The notes beneath the pieces are model-generated. The model did no database searches and was not told the origin of the DNA. It was given only the letters and a program-made list of their open reading frames with translations. A program made the position numbers and the translations under genes. Of a stretch of 15,204 nucleotides of DNA, positions 1-8,547 are shown piece by piece. Source of the DNA: QNFN01 sp033722135 (GTDB lineage: Bacteria; Pseudomonadota; Gammaproteobacteria; QNFN01); assembly GCA_033722135.1 (NCBI GenBank), contig JAWVZO010000045.1, positions 1 through 15,204 of the forward strand, written 5' to 3'. The stretch's first letter is position 1. The number at the start of each line of letters is the position of its first letter.

Positions 1-2923
1 AGCGACTGACGGCGCCCGGACCGCTCGCGAGCAACAGCGGCACCATGGCGACGATCATTGCGACCGTGGTCATCAGGATGGGGCGCAGCCGGATGGCTGC
101 CGCTCGCTCGACCGCCTCGCGGCGATCGAGGCCGTCCTGTTTGCGCAGCTGGTTCGCGAATTCCACGATCAGGATGCCGTTTTTCGAGACCAGCCCGATC
201 AGCGTGATCAGCCCGACCTGCGTGTAGATGTTGATCGTGGCGAAGCCGAGCGTCAGGAAGGCCAGCGCGCCGGCGATCGACATCGGCACCGAGACCAGGA
301 TGATCAGCGGGTCGCGCCAGCTCTCGAACTGCGCGGCGAGGACCAGGTAGATCACCACCAGCGAGACGAAGAAGGTGACGATCAGCGCGCTTCCCTGGCG
401 CGCGTACTGGCGCGACGCGCCGGTGTAGTCGTGGCCGAAGCCGCGCGGGAAGATCTCCGCGGCCTGCGTCTCGAGGTAGGCGAGCGCCTCGCCGAGCGTC
501 ACGCCGGGCGCCATCACGCCCTCGACCGTCAGCGAGTTGAGCTGCTGGAACTGGGTCCGTCGGCTCGGCTCGACGGATGACTCCAGCCTGACCAGCGACG
601 ACATCGGCACCAGTTCCCCGTTGGCGGCGCGCAGGTAGTAGGCGTCGAGCTGGCCGGGGTCGTTGCGCCAGCGATCCTCCACCTGGGGGATCACCTCGTA
701 GCTGCGGCCGGAGAGATTGAAGCGGTTGACCTGCCCGCCGCCGAGCAGCGCGCCGAGATTGCGGCCGATCGCCTCCATGCTGATGCCGAGGTCCCCGGCG
801 CGGTTGCGATCGATCATCACGGTCACCTTGGGCCGCGTGAACTCGACCGCCTTGCGCAGGAACGCGAAACGTCCGCTCTCCATCGCCCGGCCGATCAGCT
901 CGCCGGCGGCGTCGTCGAGGCGCTCGTAGCTGGCGTCGGAGGTGATCACGAACTGGACCGGCAGCCCGCCGCCGGATCCCGGGAGGCTCGGTCGCGGGAA
1001 GACCGCGATCTGCAGGCCCGGCACGGCCGCGAGCTTGCCCTGCAGCTCGGGCTGGATCGCACCCTGCGACCGGGCGCGCTGCGACGGGGGCGGCATCTTG
1101 AAGCCGCCGAAGATCGACGTCGGGTCGCCGCCCTGGCCGAGCAGGAAGAAGCTCTCGTCGTACTCGGGAATGGTGGTGAAGGCCTCGTGGATCTGCGCCA
1201 CGTAGCGGCGGTCGTAGTCGATGGTCGCGGTCTGCGGCGCGGTGGCCGCGAAGAAGAGGATGCTCTGGTCCTCGACCGGGGCGAGCTCGCTCTTGGCGCC
1301 GTTGAACAGGAACCAGATGCTGGCGAGCACGCCGACGCCGAACAGCAGCGTCGCCGGCAGCGCATCGAGGGCGACGCGCAGCAACCCGCCGTAGAACGCC
1401 GCGAGCCGCTCGAAGAAGTGCTCGACGAGCTCCTCGAAGCGCGACGCCCGCTCGCTCAGCACCGCGGCCGAGAGCATCGGCGACAGCGTCAGCGCCACCA
1501 CGCCGGAGACCAGCACCGCGCCGGCCAGCGTGAACGCGAATTCCGTGAACAGCGTGCCGACCAGCCCGCCCATGAAGCCGATCGGGGCGTAGACCGCGAC
1601 CAGCGTCGTGGTCATGGCGATGATCGGCAGCGCCAGTTCCCGCGCACCGACCAGCGCGGCCTTCCGGCGCGGCATGCCGTCGGCGACGTGGCGATGGACG
1701 TTCTCGACGACGATGATCGCGTCGTCGACCACCAGGCCGATCGCGAGCACCATGGCGAGCAGCGTCAGCAGGTTCACAGAGTAGCCGAGGGCGAGCATCA
1801 CGAAGCCGGCACCGATCAGCGAGAGCGGCACCGCCACCGCCGGGATCAGCGCCGCCCGCGCCGAGCCGAGGGAGAGGAAGATCACGACCAGCACGATCGC
1901 CACCGCCTCGGCGAGGGTGCGGAACACCTCGCGGATCGAGTCCTCGATGAACAGGCTCGCGTCATAGGGGATTCGCACCTCGAGCCCCTGGGGCAGCTGG
2001 GCGCGGATGTCGGGCAACCGCTCGCGGACGCGCTGCGCGACGGTCAGCGGATTGGCGCCGGGCGCCGGCTCGATGCCGGCGTAGATCGCCACGTTGTCCT
2101 TGTAGAGCGCCAGGCTCTCGTAGTCGCGCGCGCCAAGCTCGGCGCGGGCAACGTCCTCGAGGCGCACCAGCACCCCGTCCGTGGTGCTGACCACCAGCCG
2201 CCGGAAGGCGTCGGTGTCGCCGATGTCGGTCGTCGTCGCGAGGTCGATGGCCACGTCGCGCCCCTTGCTCTGGCCGACGCTGGCCTGGAAGTTGTTGGCG
2301 CGCAGCACGTCGACGATCTCGCGCGCCGTCACCCCGAGCGCGGCCATGCGCCGCGGGTCGAGCCAGACCCGCATCGCGTAGGTCTTGTCGCCGATCAGCC
2401 GCGCCTTGGCGACGCCTGGCACAGCCTGCAGCTGCGGGCGCACCACCCGCAGCAAGTAGTCGGTGATCTGCGAGGGGGTCATGGTCGCGCTGTAGAAGGC
2501 CATGTACATCAGCGCGGTGGTGTCGCCGGTCGTCGAGTCGATGACCGGGTCCTCGGCCTCGGCCGGCAGGACGTTGCGCTGGCTCGCGACCTTGGCCTGG
2601 ATCTCGGCGACCGCGGCGTTGGGGTCGTAGTTGAGTTCCATGTGTGCCTGGATCACCGACACGCCCTGGCGGCTGGTCGCGGCGATGTAGTCGATGCCGC
2701 GCGCCTCGGCGATCGCCTGCTGCAGCGGCGTGGTGATGAAGCCCTTCATCAGCTCGCCGCTGGCGCCGGGAAACGCCGTGGTCACGGTGACCACGGTGTT
2801 GCGCGTCTCCGGGTACTCGCGGAGGTCGAGTTCGACCAGCGAACGCAGGCCGACGACCAGGATCAGCAGGCTGACGACGCTCGCCAGGACCGGGCGCCGG
2901 ACGAAGAGGTCGGTGAACCTCAC
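1..2923 (-). CDS. RND efflux permease, HAE1 family (AcrB/MexB-like), C-terminus cut by window edge
   Basis: This is the inner-membrane proton-driven permease of a tripartite drug or solvent efflux pump. The frame is open without a stop from a GTG at 2923 to the left edge, giving 974 codons; family members are usually about 1020-1050 residues, so only the last transmembrane part is missing. The N-terminus (VRFTDLFVRRPVLASVV) is the classic RND start followed by TM1. The TM4 proton-relay pair lies in GLVVDDAIIVVENVHR as D400-D401, and the TM10 lysine in GLVSKNGILIVEF as K914. These match the AcrB D407/D408 and K940 sites, so the proton path looks intact. The start overlaps the adaptor stop as GTGA, implying translational coupling. 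No outer-membrane channel gene is visible; it could lie beyond the left edge. The family is certain; the substrate cannot be read from sequence. Confidence 0.95.
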   Translation of the reverse strand, partial: MRFTDLFVRRPVLASVVSLLILVVGLRSLVELDLREYPETRNTVVTVTTAFPGASGELMKGFITTPLQQAIAEARGIDYIAATSRQGVSVIQAHMELNYDPNAAVAEIQAKVASQRNVLPAEAEDPVIDSTTGDTTALMYMAFYSATMTPSQITDYLLRVVRPQLQAVPGVAKARLIGDKTYAMRVWLDPRRMAALGVTAREIVDVLRANNFQASVGQSKGRDVAIDLATTTDIGDTDAFRRLVVSTTDGVLVRLEDVARAELGARDYESLALYKDNVAIYAGIEPAPGANPLTVAQRVRERLPDIRAQLPQGLEVRIPYDASLFIEDSIREVFRTLAEAVAIVLVVIFLSLGSARAALIPAVAVPLSLIGAGFVMLALGYSVNLLTLLAMVLAIGLVVDDAIIVVENVHRHVADGMPRRKAALVGARELALPIIAMTTTLVAVYAPIGFMGGLVGTLFTEFAFTLAGAVLVSGVVALTLSPMLSAAVLSERASRFEELVEHFFERLAAFYGGLLRVALDALPATLLFGVGVLASIWFLFNGAKSELAPVEDQSILFFAATAPQTATIDYDRRYVAQIHEAFTTIPEYDESFFLLGQGGDPTSIFGGFKMPPPSQRARSQGAIQPELQGKLAAVPGLQIAVFPRPSLPGSGGGLPVQFVITSDASYERLDDAAGELIGRAMESGRFAFLRKAVEFTRPKVTVMIDRNRAGDLGISMEAIGRNLGALLGGGQVNRFNLSGRSYEVIPQVEDRWRNDPGQLDAYYLRAANGELVPMSSLVRLESSVEPSRRTQFQQLNSLTVEGVMAPGVTLGEALAYLETQAAEIFPRGFGHDYTGASRQYARQGSALIVTFFVSLVVIYLVLAAQFESWRDPLIILVSVPMSIAGALAFLTLGFATINIYTQVGLITLIGLVSKNGILIVEFANQLRKQDGLDRREAVERAAAIRLRPILMTTVAMIVAMVPLLLASGPGAVSR

Positions 2924-4035
2924 GACCCGCCGGTCCCGTTCGCCTCGGCGGAAGCCGTGCCGTCACCGCTCCCGTCGACGAGGTCCAGGGGCTGGCCGTT
3001 GCGCAGCTTGACCTGCCCGGCGCCGACGACGCGCTCGCCGGCCTCGAGGCCGGCGACGATCTCCACCCGGTCGCCCTGCACCTCGCCGGTCTGCACCGGG
3101 CGGCGCTGCGCGACCGGCGTCCCGTCGCGCATCTCGACGACGAACACCGAATCGCCGTAGGGTGCATAGGTGATGGCCGAGCGCGGCAGGGTGCGCACGA
3201 CCTCGCTGCGCTCCAGGACGGTGGCGACCTCGGCGAACATGCCGGGACGCAGCCGTTCGTCGGCGTTGTCGAGGGTCGCGCGCACGCGGATCGAGCGGGT
3301 GCCGGGGTCGACGCCCGGCTCGAGCGCGGTGACCTGCCCGGTGAACCGCTCGTCGGGGTAGGCCTGGACCGTGATCTCGACCTCGAGCCCGGGCGAGAGC
3401 GTGTCGAGGTGGCGCTCGGGGAGGGCGTAGTCGACGTGGATCGGTGACAGGCGTTGCAGCTGGACGATGCGCGCGCCCGGTGCTAGGTACTCGCCGCGGT
3501 CGACCTGGCGGATCCCGAGCAGCCCGTCGAACGGCGCGCGCACGGTCTTCTTGGCGATCTGTGCCCGCTTGGCGGCGACCCGCGCCCTGGCGAACTCGAG
3601 CTCGGCGAAGGTGCGGTCATACTCCGCGCGGGAGACGCTGCGCTGCTCGACGAGCTCGTCGGCGCGGCGGTAGGCGATCTCGGCCAGCTTCTGCTCGGCC
3701 ACCAGGCCCTCGAGGTCGGCGAGGTCGACGCTCTTCTCGAGTTCCACGAGCGGGGCCCCGGCGTCGACGGCCTGGCCCGAATCGAAGGCCACGCGGTCGA
3801 CCTGGCCCGCCACCTCGGTGGTGACGTAGATCCCCTGCGTCGCGACCAGGCTGCCGACCGCGTTGAGAGTACGGCGCCAGGTCGCCTCGCTCACCGACAC
3901 GGCGGTGACCGTCGCCGGTGGCGGTCCCTGCTGTTGGCCCGCGGATTGCTGCTGCCACTGCTTCCAGCCGAAGATGCCGCCGAAGATCACGGCCAGTAGC
4001 GCGAGGGCGACGAGGAGACGAACGGCGGTGCGCAA
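2920..4035 (-). CDS. RND periplasmic adaptor (membrane fusion protein, HlyD/AcrA family)
   Basis: This is the 371-residue periplasmic adaptor that bridges the RND permease to a TolC-type channel. An uncleaved hydrophobic anchor lies at about residues 4-24, followed by a Gln/Pro-rich linker. The first half of the lipoyl-like domain contains VTTEVAGQVDRVAFDSGQ. A short alpha-hairpin rich in A/E/R follows, then the second lipoyl half (VRAPFDGLLGIRQVDRGEYL), the beta-barrel (PGMFAEVATVLER) and the membrane-proximal domain. No lipobox is seen. I chose the TTG at 4035 because GAGGA sits 6 nt upstream and the hydrophobic anchor then begins at once. A longer reading from a GTG at 4101 adds 22 unconserved-looking residues and has no ribosome-binding site. 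It is first in the operon, with the permease following by a 4-nt overlap. It resembles MexH/MexE-like adaptors, but I would not assign a symbol. Confidence 0.92.
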   Translation of the reverse strand: MRTAVRLLVALALLAVIFGGIFGWKQWQQQSAGQQQGPPPATVTAVSVSEATWRRTLNAVGSLVATQGIYVTTEVAGQVDRVAFDSGQAVDAGAPLVELEKSVDLADLEGLVAEQKLAEIAYRRADELVEQRSVSRAEYDRTFAELEFARARVAAKRAQIAKKTVRAPFDGLLGIRQVDRGEYLAPGARIVQLQRLSPIHVDYALPERHLDTLSPGLEVEITVQAYPDERFTGQVTALEPGVDPGTRSIRVRATLDNADERLRPGMFAEVATVLERSEVVRTLPRSAITYAPYGDSVFVVEMRDGTPVAQRRPVQTGEVQGDRVEIVAGLEAGERVVGAGQVKLRNGQPLDLVDGSGDGTASAEANGTGGS

Positions 4036-4181
4036 GGGGTGTCCTCGGGATGGATGGCAGCATGCGGACCGGGCAGTCCGCGCCCGCACTGAAACTAGCA
4101 CAGCACCCCGAAACTGCGAGTCGATCGCATCTCGACGTCACCGGGGCTGTCCGGGCCGGACCGGCGGTCCGCGAAGTTTCC

Positions 4182-4198
4182 TACACTCGGGGGTGATG
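4182..4198 (+). promoter_or_regulatory. candidate -10 box with leaderless start of the CYTH-like gene
   Basis: TACACT (4182-4187) is followed by 8 nt and then ATG (5 nt before the alternative GTG). No purine-rich ribosome-binding site separates them. A clear -35 is not seen. The placement fits a transcript starting at the start codon. Confidence 0.4.
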
Positions 4199-4819
4199 GC
4201 ATCGCCGACCCCGAGGTTCGAGTTCCGCGCGTTCGCACAGGGTTTCGAACGGGTGGAGACCGTGCTGCGCGCCCGGGCAGGCTTTCCCGAGATCACCGAG
4301 TCGCGGGAACGTTACCTGCTCGGCACGAGTGGGGCGGCGCACAACGTCAAGGCGCGAGACGGCCACCTCGAGATCAAGCGGCGCATCGAGGTGCGAGACG
4401 GCCTGGAACGCTGGGAACCGGTCGCGCGTCAGGCCTTCCCGTTGCCGGCGCGGTTCGTCTCGGAGGAGTTGCTGCCCGAGCTTGGCTGCGACGCCGATCC
4501 TGGCGACAACGCGACCTGGACCCTGGACGCGTTCTGTGCGGCGTTGCGCTGGCCGCGTGGCACCCTCTTCGTCGCGAACGTCTTCAAGCGTCGATTCCGA
4601 TTCGAGCTCGAAGGCTGCCCCGCGGAAATCGACCAGCTCCTGGTGAACGGCGCCGCGATCCGTTCCGCCGCCGTCGAGTCCGAGGATGCCGTGCGACTCG
4701 GTTCACTGGTCGAGAGCCTGGGGCTCGGTGGTTTCGAGAACGTCGGCTACCCGTTGGCCTGGCGGCGCGTGCTGGGGCTCGAGACCTGGCCCGGGGAAGA
4801 GGAAGGGCCCGACGACTGA
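4193..4819 (+). CDS. CYTH-like domain protein
   Basis: This is a roughly 207-residue soluble protein with CYTH/triphosphate-tunnel-like features. The N-terminal FEFRAF resembles the ExExK-type first strand but lacks the usual second Glu/Lys pattern. SRERYLL, then NVKARDGHLEIKRRI, resemble the paired Arg/Lys strands that bind triphosphate, and an acidic region VSEELLPELGCDAD follows. Known CYTH proteins include class IV adenylate cyclase, thiamine triphosphatase and inorganic triphosphatases, but this sequence does not fit any of these well. I place the start at GTG-ATG (4193 or 4196). No Shine-Dalgarno is present, while a TACACT -10 box at 4182-4187 would put transcription start on the start codon. 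It is divergent from the efflux operon and lies 77 bp before the dehydrogenase gene. The domain call is moderate and the function unknown. Confidence 0.6.
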   Translation: MMASPTPRFEFRAFAQGFERVETVLRARAGFPEITESRERYLLGTSGAAHNVKARDGHLEIKRRIEVRDGLERWEPVARQAFPLPARFVSEELLPELGCDADPGDNATWTLDAFCAALRWPRGTLFVANVFKRRFRFELEGCPAEIDQLLVNGAAIRSAAVESEDAVRLGSLVESLGLGGFENVGYPLAWRRVLGLETWPGEEEGPDD

Positions 4820-4828
4820 GAACCCGGT

Positions 4829-4847
4829 CACGGCGGGGCACGCCGTG
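4829..4847 (+). repeat. 7-bp GC stem-loop between CYTH-like and SDR genes
   Basis: CACGGCG and CGCCGTG form a perfect stem with a 5-nt loop, 10 nt after the stop of the CYTH-like gene. There is no T-run, so it is at best a weak or Rho-assisted terminator or an RNA-stabilising hairpin. Confidence 0.4.
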
Positions 4848-4896
4848 GCGCAGCGATTCACGACCGGTCGCGAATCCCATCCGATCAGGAGAGACC

Positions 4897-5802
4897 ATGA
4901 GCAAACGAGATAACGCAGCCGATCGCTCACCCGATCCGCGACGCAATGACCGCGGCACGCAGGACGGACCGCCCGCGCAGAGCCAGGCCTGGCCGGGCCA
5001 GACCTCGGAGATGCGTCCCCGGCCGGACCACGGCGAGAGCAGCTACCGCGGCGCGGGCCGCCTGGAGGGGCGCGTGGCGCTGATCACCGGCGGCGACTCC
5101 GGGATCGGTCGGGCGATCGCGATCGCCTTCGCCAGGGAGGGGTGCGACGTCGCGATCGCCTATCTCGAGGAGGACGACGATGCCGAGTGCACCGCCGCCT
5201 GGGTCCACGACGCGGACCGCGAAGCCCTCTGCCTGCGCGTCGATTTGGCCACCGTCGAGGGATGCCGAAAAGCCGTGCACGAGACCGTCGCCCGTTTCGG
5301 CCGGATCGACCTGCTGGTCAACAATGCCGCCTACCAGTGCGAGCAGCCCGATTTCCTCGCGCTGACCGTCGACCAGGTGGAGCGGACCTTCCGCACCAAC
5401 ATCCTCGCGACTCTGTTCGTCTCACAGGCGGCGCTCGAGCAGATGGGCGAGGGCGGCGTGATCCTCAACACCGGTTCGGTTACCGGGCTGCGCGGCAACG
5501 TCGGGCTGATCGACTACGCGGCGACCAAGGGCGCGATCCACAACTTCACGAAATCGCTCGCCGAGGCCGTCGCCGAGCGTGGCATCCGGGTCAACTGCGT
5601 GGCGCCCGGTCCGGTCTGGACGCCGCTGATCCCGGCGACCCTCGAGGAGGAGCACGTCGCGCGCTTCGGCGCGGCCACGCTCTGGGAACGGCCCGCGCAG
5701 CCGGCCGAGATCGCGCCGAGCTACGTCTTCCTCGCCTCGGAGGAGGGGCGTTACTACACCGGTGAGATCCTGGCGCCGACCGGCAAGAGCACCACCCGGT
5801 GA
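4897..5802 (+). CDS. short-chain dehydrogenase/reductase, Gsp39/YghA type
   Basis: This is a 301-residue NAD(P)-dependent oxidoreductase of the classical SDR fold. The cofactor loop TGGDSGIG is at residues 64-71, NNAA at 142-145, catalytic Ser194, and the Y207-x3-K211 pair in IDYAATK. The C-terminus ends in the usual ILAPTGK strand. The N-terminal 50 residues are polar and probably disordered. They carry the PGQTSEMRPRPDHGESSY segment typical of the Bacillus general stress protein 39 and E. coli YghA group, so this subgroup call is firm. Members are often stress-induced, but their natural substrate is not settled. AGGAG lies 5 nt before the ATG. A 7-bp GC stem-loop lies between this gene and the upstream CYTH-like gene, so the two may or may not be cotranscribed. 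Confidence 0.93.
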   Translation: MSKRDNAADRSPDPRRNDRGTQDGPPAQSQAWPGQTSEMRPRPDHGESSYRGAGRLEGRVALITGGDSGIGRAIAIAFAREGCDVAIAYLEEDDDAECTAAWVHDADREALCLRVDLATVEGCRKAVHETVARFGRIDLLVNNAAYQCEQPDFLALTVDQVERTFRTNILATLFVSQAALEQMGEGGVILNTGSVTGLRGNVGLIDYAATKGAIHNFTKSLAEAVAERGIRVNCVAPGPVWTPLIPATLEEEHVARFGAATLWERPAQPAEIAPSYVFLASEEGRYYTGEILAPTGKSTTR

Positions 5803-6136
5803 AGTGCACGCAGGCAGGTGCGGCGGGATGTGGCAAGGCCCCCGAGCCGCGTGCTGTCCGACGCCTTCCCGGCCGGGCGAGCGTCCACTCCCGAGCCCTG
5901 TGCCATCGGTCGTCGTGGGCAGGGGATCCCATGGCCGAAGCGTCCGCCGTCTATCTGGATGTCGCGGAGGGCCGGGCGTGCCGGGAGCGCACCTGCCACG
6001 GCGCCGCTCACGACGACGTGACGGTGACGGCCACGCGAACGCTCCGATGGCGCGGATCGGGTCATCCCTCGAACGAATCCGACGGTGGCCCCGCAGCTCC
6101 GGGGAGGGGGTCGCGGTCCGCGGTGACTTTTTGTTG
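5803..6136. other. intergenic stretch with no supported gene
   Basis: Frames are open on both strands as expected for GC-rich DNA, but none has a convincing start, ribosome-binding site or recognisable protein. A short stem CCCCG/CGGGG (6089-6104) is present. No repeat or RNA gene was recognised. It could hold the end of the dehydrogenase transcript or an unrecognised small RNA. Confidence 0.5.
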
Positions 6137-6165
6137 TTGCCGAGCCCCGGTCGATGGTCTGTAAT
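6137..6165 (+). promoter_or_regulatory. sigma70-type promoter of the MipA-like gene
   Basis: TTGCCG (6137-6142), a 17-bp spacer and TGTAAT (6160-6165) form a reasonable -35/-10 pair inside one of the few T-rich patches of the window (TTTTTGTTGTTG). The predicted start near 6172 gives a leader of about 23 nt before the ATG. Confidence 0.55.
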
Positions 6166-6194
6166 GGAAGTATTGCAGACGAGTTCCGACCTTG

Positions 6195-6926
6195 ATGCCC
6201 AGGTACCTTCTCCGCTGGATGCTCGCCGCCCTCGGCCTCCCGCTTGCCGGGACCGTCGGCGCGGCCGTGCACGGGGGCGGCCTGCTGGCGACCTTGCCGG
6301 GCCAGGACACGGAGACGGTCGGTTTCGCCGGGATCGAGCACGAGCGCGGCTACGCCGCGCTGTTCGAGGGCGACGACTCGCCGCTGCTGCGGTTGCCGTT
6401 CCGGGCATTCCATGACGAGACCTCGGGCCTGCTCTACGGGCCGATGCTGCGTTACAGCGCACCGGGCGATCCGGCGCGGGACGCGTTCCCCGGCGGGAGC
6501 GGGCGCGACGTCATCGAGGGCGGCGGCTTCCTCGCGTGGCGCAGCGGACCGTGGCGGGTCCAGGGAAGTGCGCTCGGCGGCAATCCGTTCGCCGGCGACA
6601 CCGGTCTCGTCGGCCTGACCGGCAGCTACGCGCTCCATGGGGGCGACCGCCTGACCCTGGTCTTCTCGGGCAGCGCCTCCTACGCCAGTGACGACTACCT
6701 CGAGCAGCGGATGCTCGACGACCCGCACCTCGCCGTCACGATCCCCGGCCGCGGCGGGCTCGGCGACTTGGGGCTCCGGTTCAACGCCAGCTACCGCTTC
6801 GGCTCCGCCTGGAGCCTGGTCGGCATGTTCGGCATCCATCACACGCTCGCCGAGGACGGGGCGCTCCCGGGCGTCGACGACGGGCCACGCATCCGGGCCG
6901 GCGCGGCATTCCGTTACGCCTTCTGA
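6195..6926 (+). CDS. MipA/OmpV-like outer-membrane beta-barrel protein
   Basis: This is a 243-residue protein with an N-terminal Sec signal (MPRYLLRWMLAALGLPLAG, probable cleavage after the alanine-rich VGA or GAA near residue 24). It ends in an aromatic residue (RYAF), as outer-membrane barrels do. The central pattern resembles the MipA/OmpV family: GPMLRYSAPGDPARD, then EGGGFLAWRSGPWRV, GLTGSYAL and FSGSASYASDDY. These are alternating strands with Gly/aromatic girdles. The family's usual YFGV-like stretch after the Tyr is replaced here by an unrelated segment. Family roles range from MltA-interacting scaffold to osmoregulated porin-like protein; I do not choose. The start could also be the TTG three bases earlier; the ribosome-binding site is weak. 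A promoter at 6137-6165 lies upstream, and the gene appears monocistronic. Confidence 0.7.
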   Translation: MPRYLLRWMLAALGLPLAGTVGAAVHGGGLLATLPGQDTETVGFAGIEHERGYAALFEGDDSPLLRLPFRAFHDETSGLLYGPMLRYSAPGDPARDAFPGGSGRDVIEGGGFLAWRSGPWRVQGSALGGNPFAGDTGLVGLTGSYALHGGDRLTLVFSGSASYASDDYLEQRMLDDPHLAVTIPGRGGLGDLGLRFNASYRFGSAWSLVGMFGIHHTLAEDGALPGVDDGPRIRAGAAFRYAF

Positions 6927-6989
6927 CCGCGTTCCGACGCACCGGGGAGCCTTTCGCCCCGACCCGGGCGGCGACCGATCGCCTCTGAG

Positions 6990-8543
6990 CTAGGCCGCGC
7001 CGAGGCGGTCGTCTTCGAGCGTGTCCCAGAACGCGGCGCGTGCCGCCCAGCCGTCGTCGGCGACGCCCGGCGCGGCGCCGAGCCGCATGGTCGCGGGAGC
7101 GTCCGGGTGCCGTGCGGACCAATCGCCCAGCGACGCGGCGTGCGGCCGGCCGTCCCACGCGAAGGCGGTCCAGGCCCTCTGCATCGCGGCCTCCAGCCGC
7201 TCGGCTGCCGGGCCGTCGCCGTGGAACCCGCGGTCGCGCCAGCCGAACAGGAAGCCGAGCTCGATGGCGTGGCAGGCGCGCAGCCGGCGGTGGCGGGCCG
7301 GCCAGTCGAACAGGTAGCCGTGGGCCTGCTGGCCGCGCGCGGCGTGCGTGTCGAGAAGACGTTCGCACGGGGCGCGGAACCAGGCGTCGCCCAGAATCGC
7401 GGTCAGTTGCTCGGCCGGGGTCGGCTCGATGCCGCGCGCGGCCAGGTGGTCGCTGTAGAGCGGCAGCAGCGCGTCGATCTCGTCGTCGCGGAACAGGTGC
7501 CCGAGGCGGCGACGCAGGCCGCGTTCGTCGAGCGTCCCGTGCAGGGGGTTGAGGTTGGCGAACAGCGTCCACTCGTCGGCGGTGGTGCCGGCGAGCATGG
7601 GGATGCCGTCCGCCGCGCCGTCCCGGACGGCCGCGATCGGCGGGACAGGCACGAGGCTCCCGTCGACCACCGGCCGGAACGGCAGGTAGCCGAGCCCGGT
7701 GCGCGGCGACTCGGCGAGCAGGGCCTGCTGCGCGGCGAGCAGCCGCCAGGACGGCAGCGCCTGCAGGCCGGCTGGGTCGTCCGCGCGAACGCCCGCCAGG
7801 GCGAGGAACCGCTCGGCGACGCGGTCGGCCGCTGCCGCACCGGCGGCGGCGTGGGCCGCACCGCTCTGCAGGACCGCGCGGTGGAACAGCCCGCGGGCGG
7901 CCGGCATGGCCAGGAGGGTCCCGGCGATCATGCCGCCGGCCGACTCGCCGAACAGCGTGATGTTGCCGGGGTCACCGCCGAACAGGGCGGCATGCTCGCG
8001 AACCCAGCGCAGCGCGGCGACGACGTCGAGAAGCCCCTCGTTGCCGGTCGCCGGAAGGCGCCCGCCGGTGACGCCGTCGAGGCGCAGGAACCCCAGTGCG
8101 CCGAGGCGGTAGTTCAGCGTGACCACGACGACGTCCCCGGCCTGCGCCAGGCGCCGCCCGTCGTAGAGCGGCTGGGAGCCGGCGCCGAGCGTGAACCCCC
8201 CGCCGTGGACCCAGACCATGACCGGCCGCCGTCCTACCGGAGAGGGCGTCCACAGGTTCAGGGTCAGGCAGTCCTCGTCCTGCGCCATCCCGCGTCCCGG
8301 GAAGAGCATCTCGTCGAACGGGGAGGGGGCCTGCGGGGCGATCGGTCCCGGCGCCGTGGCATTGCGGATGCCCGGCCACGGCGCGGCCCGGCCGGGCGCG
8401 CGCCAGCGGTCCGGCCCCACCGGCGGCGCGGCATAGGGCAGGCCGTGGAACGCCAGCACGCCGCCGGCGGCGTGGCCGCGTACGGACCCCTGCTCCGTTT
8501 CGACGACGGGGGGCTGGCGCCGGGGGGCGGAACGGTGGCTCAC
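6990..8543 (-). CDS. type-B carboxylesterase (COesterase family)
   Basis: This is a 517-residue alpha/beta hydrolase of the carboxylesterase type-B/cholinesterase family. It has the EDCLTLNLWTP signature (90-100), the oxyanion motif HGGGF (113-117) and the nucleophile elbow GESAGG with Ser201. Glu324 lies in AGTTADEWTLF and His425 in ACHAIELGFLFG, so the triad is complete. The length is normal for bacterial members. No signal peptide is seen, so it is probably cytoplasmic. Substrates are likely carboxylic esters; specificity is not readable. I chose the GTG at 8543: the family-typical VVETEQGSVRG begins 12 residues later. No Shine-Dalgarno precedes it, but a TAGACT -10 box ends 7 nt upstream, suggesting a leaderless transcript. 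A longer start at 8594 adds 17 residues without support and would overlap the shared promoter region. Confidence 0.9.
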   Translation of the reverse strand: MSHRSAPRRQPPVVETEQGSVRGHAAGGVLAFHGLPYAAPPVGPDRWRAPGRAAPWPGIRNATAPGPIAPQAPSPFDEMLFPGRGMAQDEDCLTLNLWTPSPVGRRPVMVWVHGGGFTLGAGSQPLYDGRRLAQAGDVVVVTLNYRLGALGFLRLDGVTGGRLPATGNEGLLDVVAALRWVREHAALFGGDPGNITLFGESAGGMIAGTLLAMPAARGLFHRAVLQSGAAHAAAGAAAADRVAERFLALAGVRADDPAGLQALPSWRLLAAQQALLAESPRTGLGYLPFRPVVDGSLVPVPPIAAVRDGAADGIPMLAGTTADEWTLFANLNPLHGTLDERGLRRRLGHLFRDDEIDALLPLYSDHLAARGIEPTPAEQLTAILGDAWFRAPCERLLDTHAARGQQAHGYLFDWPARHRRLRACHAIELGFLFGWRDRGFHGDGPAAERLEAAMQRAWTAFAWDGRPHAASLGDWSARHPDAPATMRLGAAPGVADDGWAARAAFWDTLEDDRLGAA

Positions 8544-8547
8544 GCGC

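Noticed and set aside
1187..3160. 657-codon plus-strand open frame antisense to the RND permease
   Set aside because: The translation is Arg/His/Asp/Gln-rich low complexity, typical of a GC-rich antisense frame. The minus-strand permease is unmistakable.
4085..4110. TGTGCTAGTTT on the minus strand as an extended -10 for the efflux operon
   Set aside because: It matches consensus at only about three of six positions and has no paired -35, so I could not support it as a feature.
6089..6132. GC stem followed by TTTTT as a terminator of the dehydrogenase gene
   Set aside because: The T-run is more than 20 nt from the stem and is better explained as part of the promoter upstream of the MipA-like gene.
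5754..6842. 362-codon minus-strand frame crossing the gap and the MipA-like gene
   Set aside because: Part is the antisense shadow of the signal peptide and barrel gene, no domain is recognisable, and the start lacks a ribosome-binding site.
6943..6961. CGGGG/CCCCG stem as a terminator between the MipA-like gene and the esterase
   Set aside because: It has only 5 bp, a 9-nt loop and no T-run; chance stems like this are common at this GC content.
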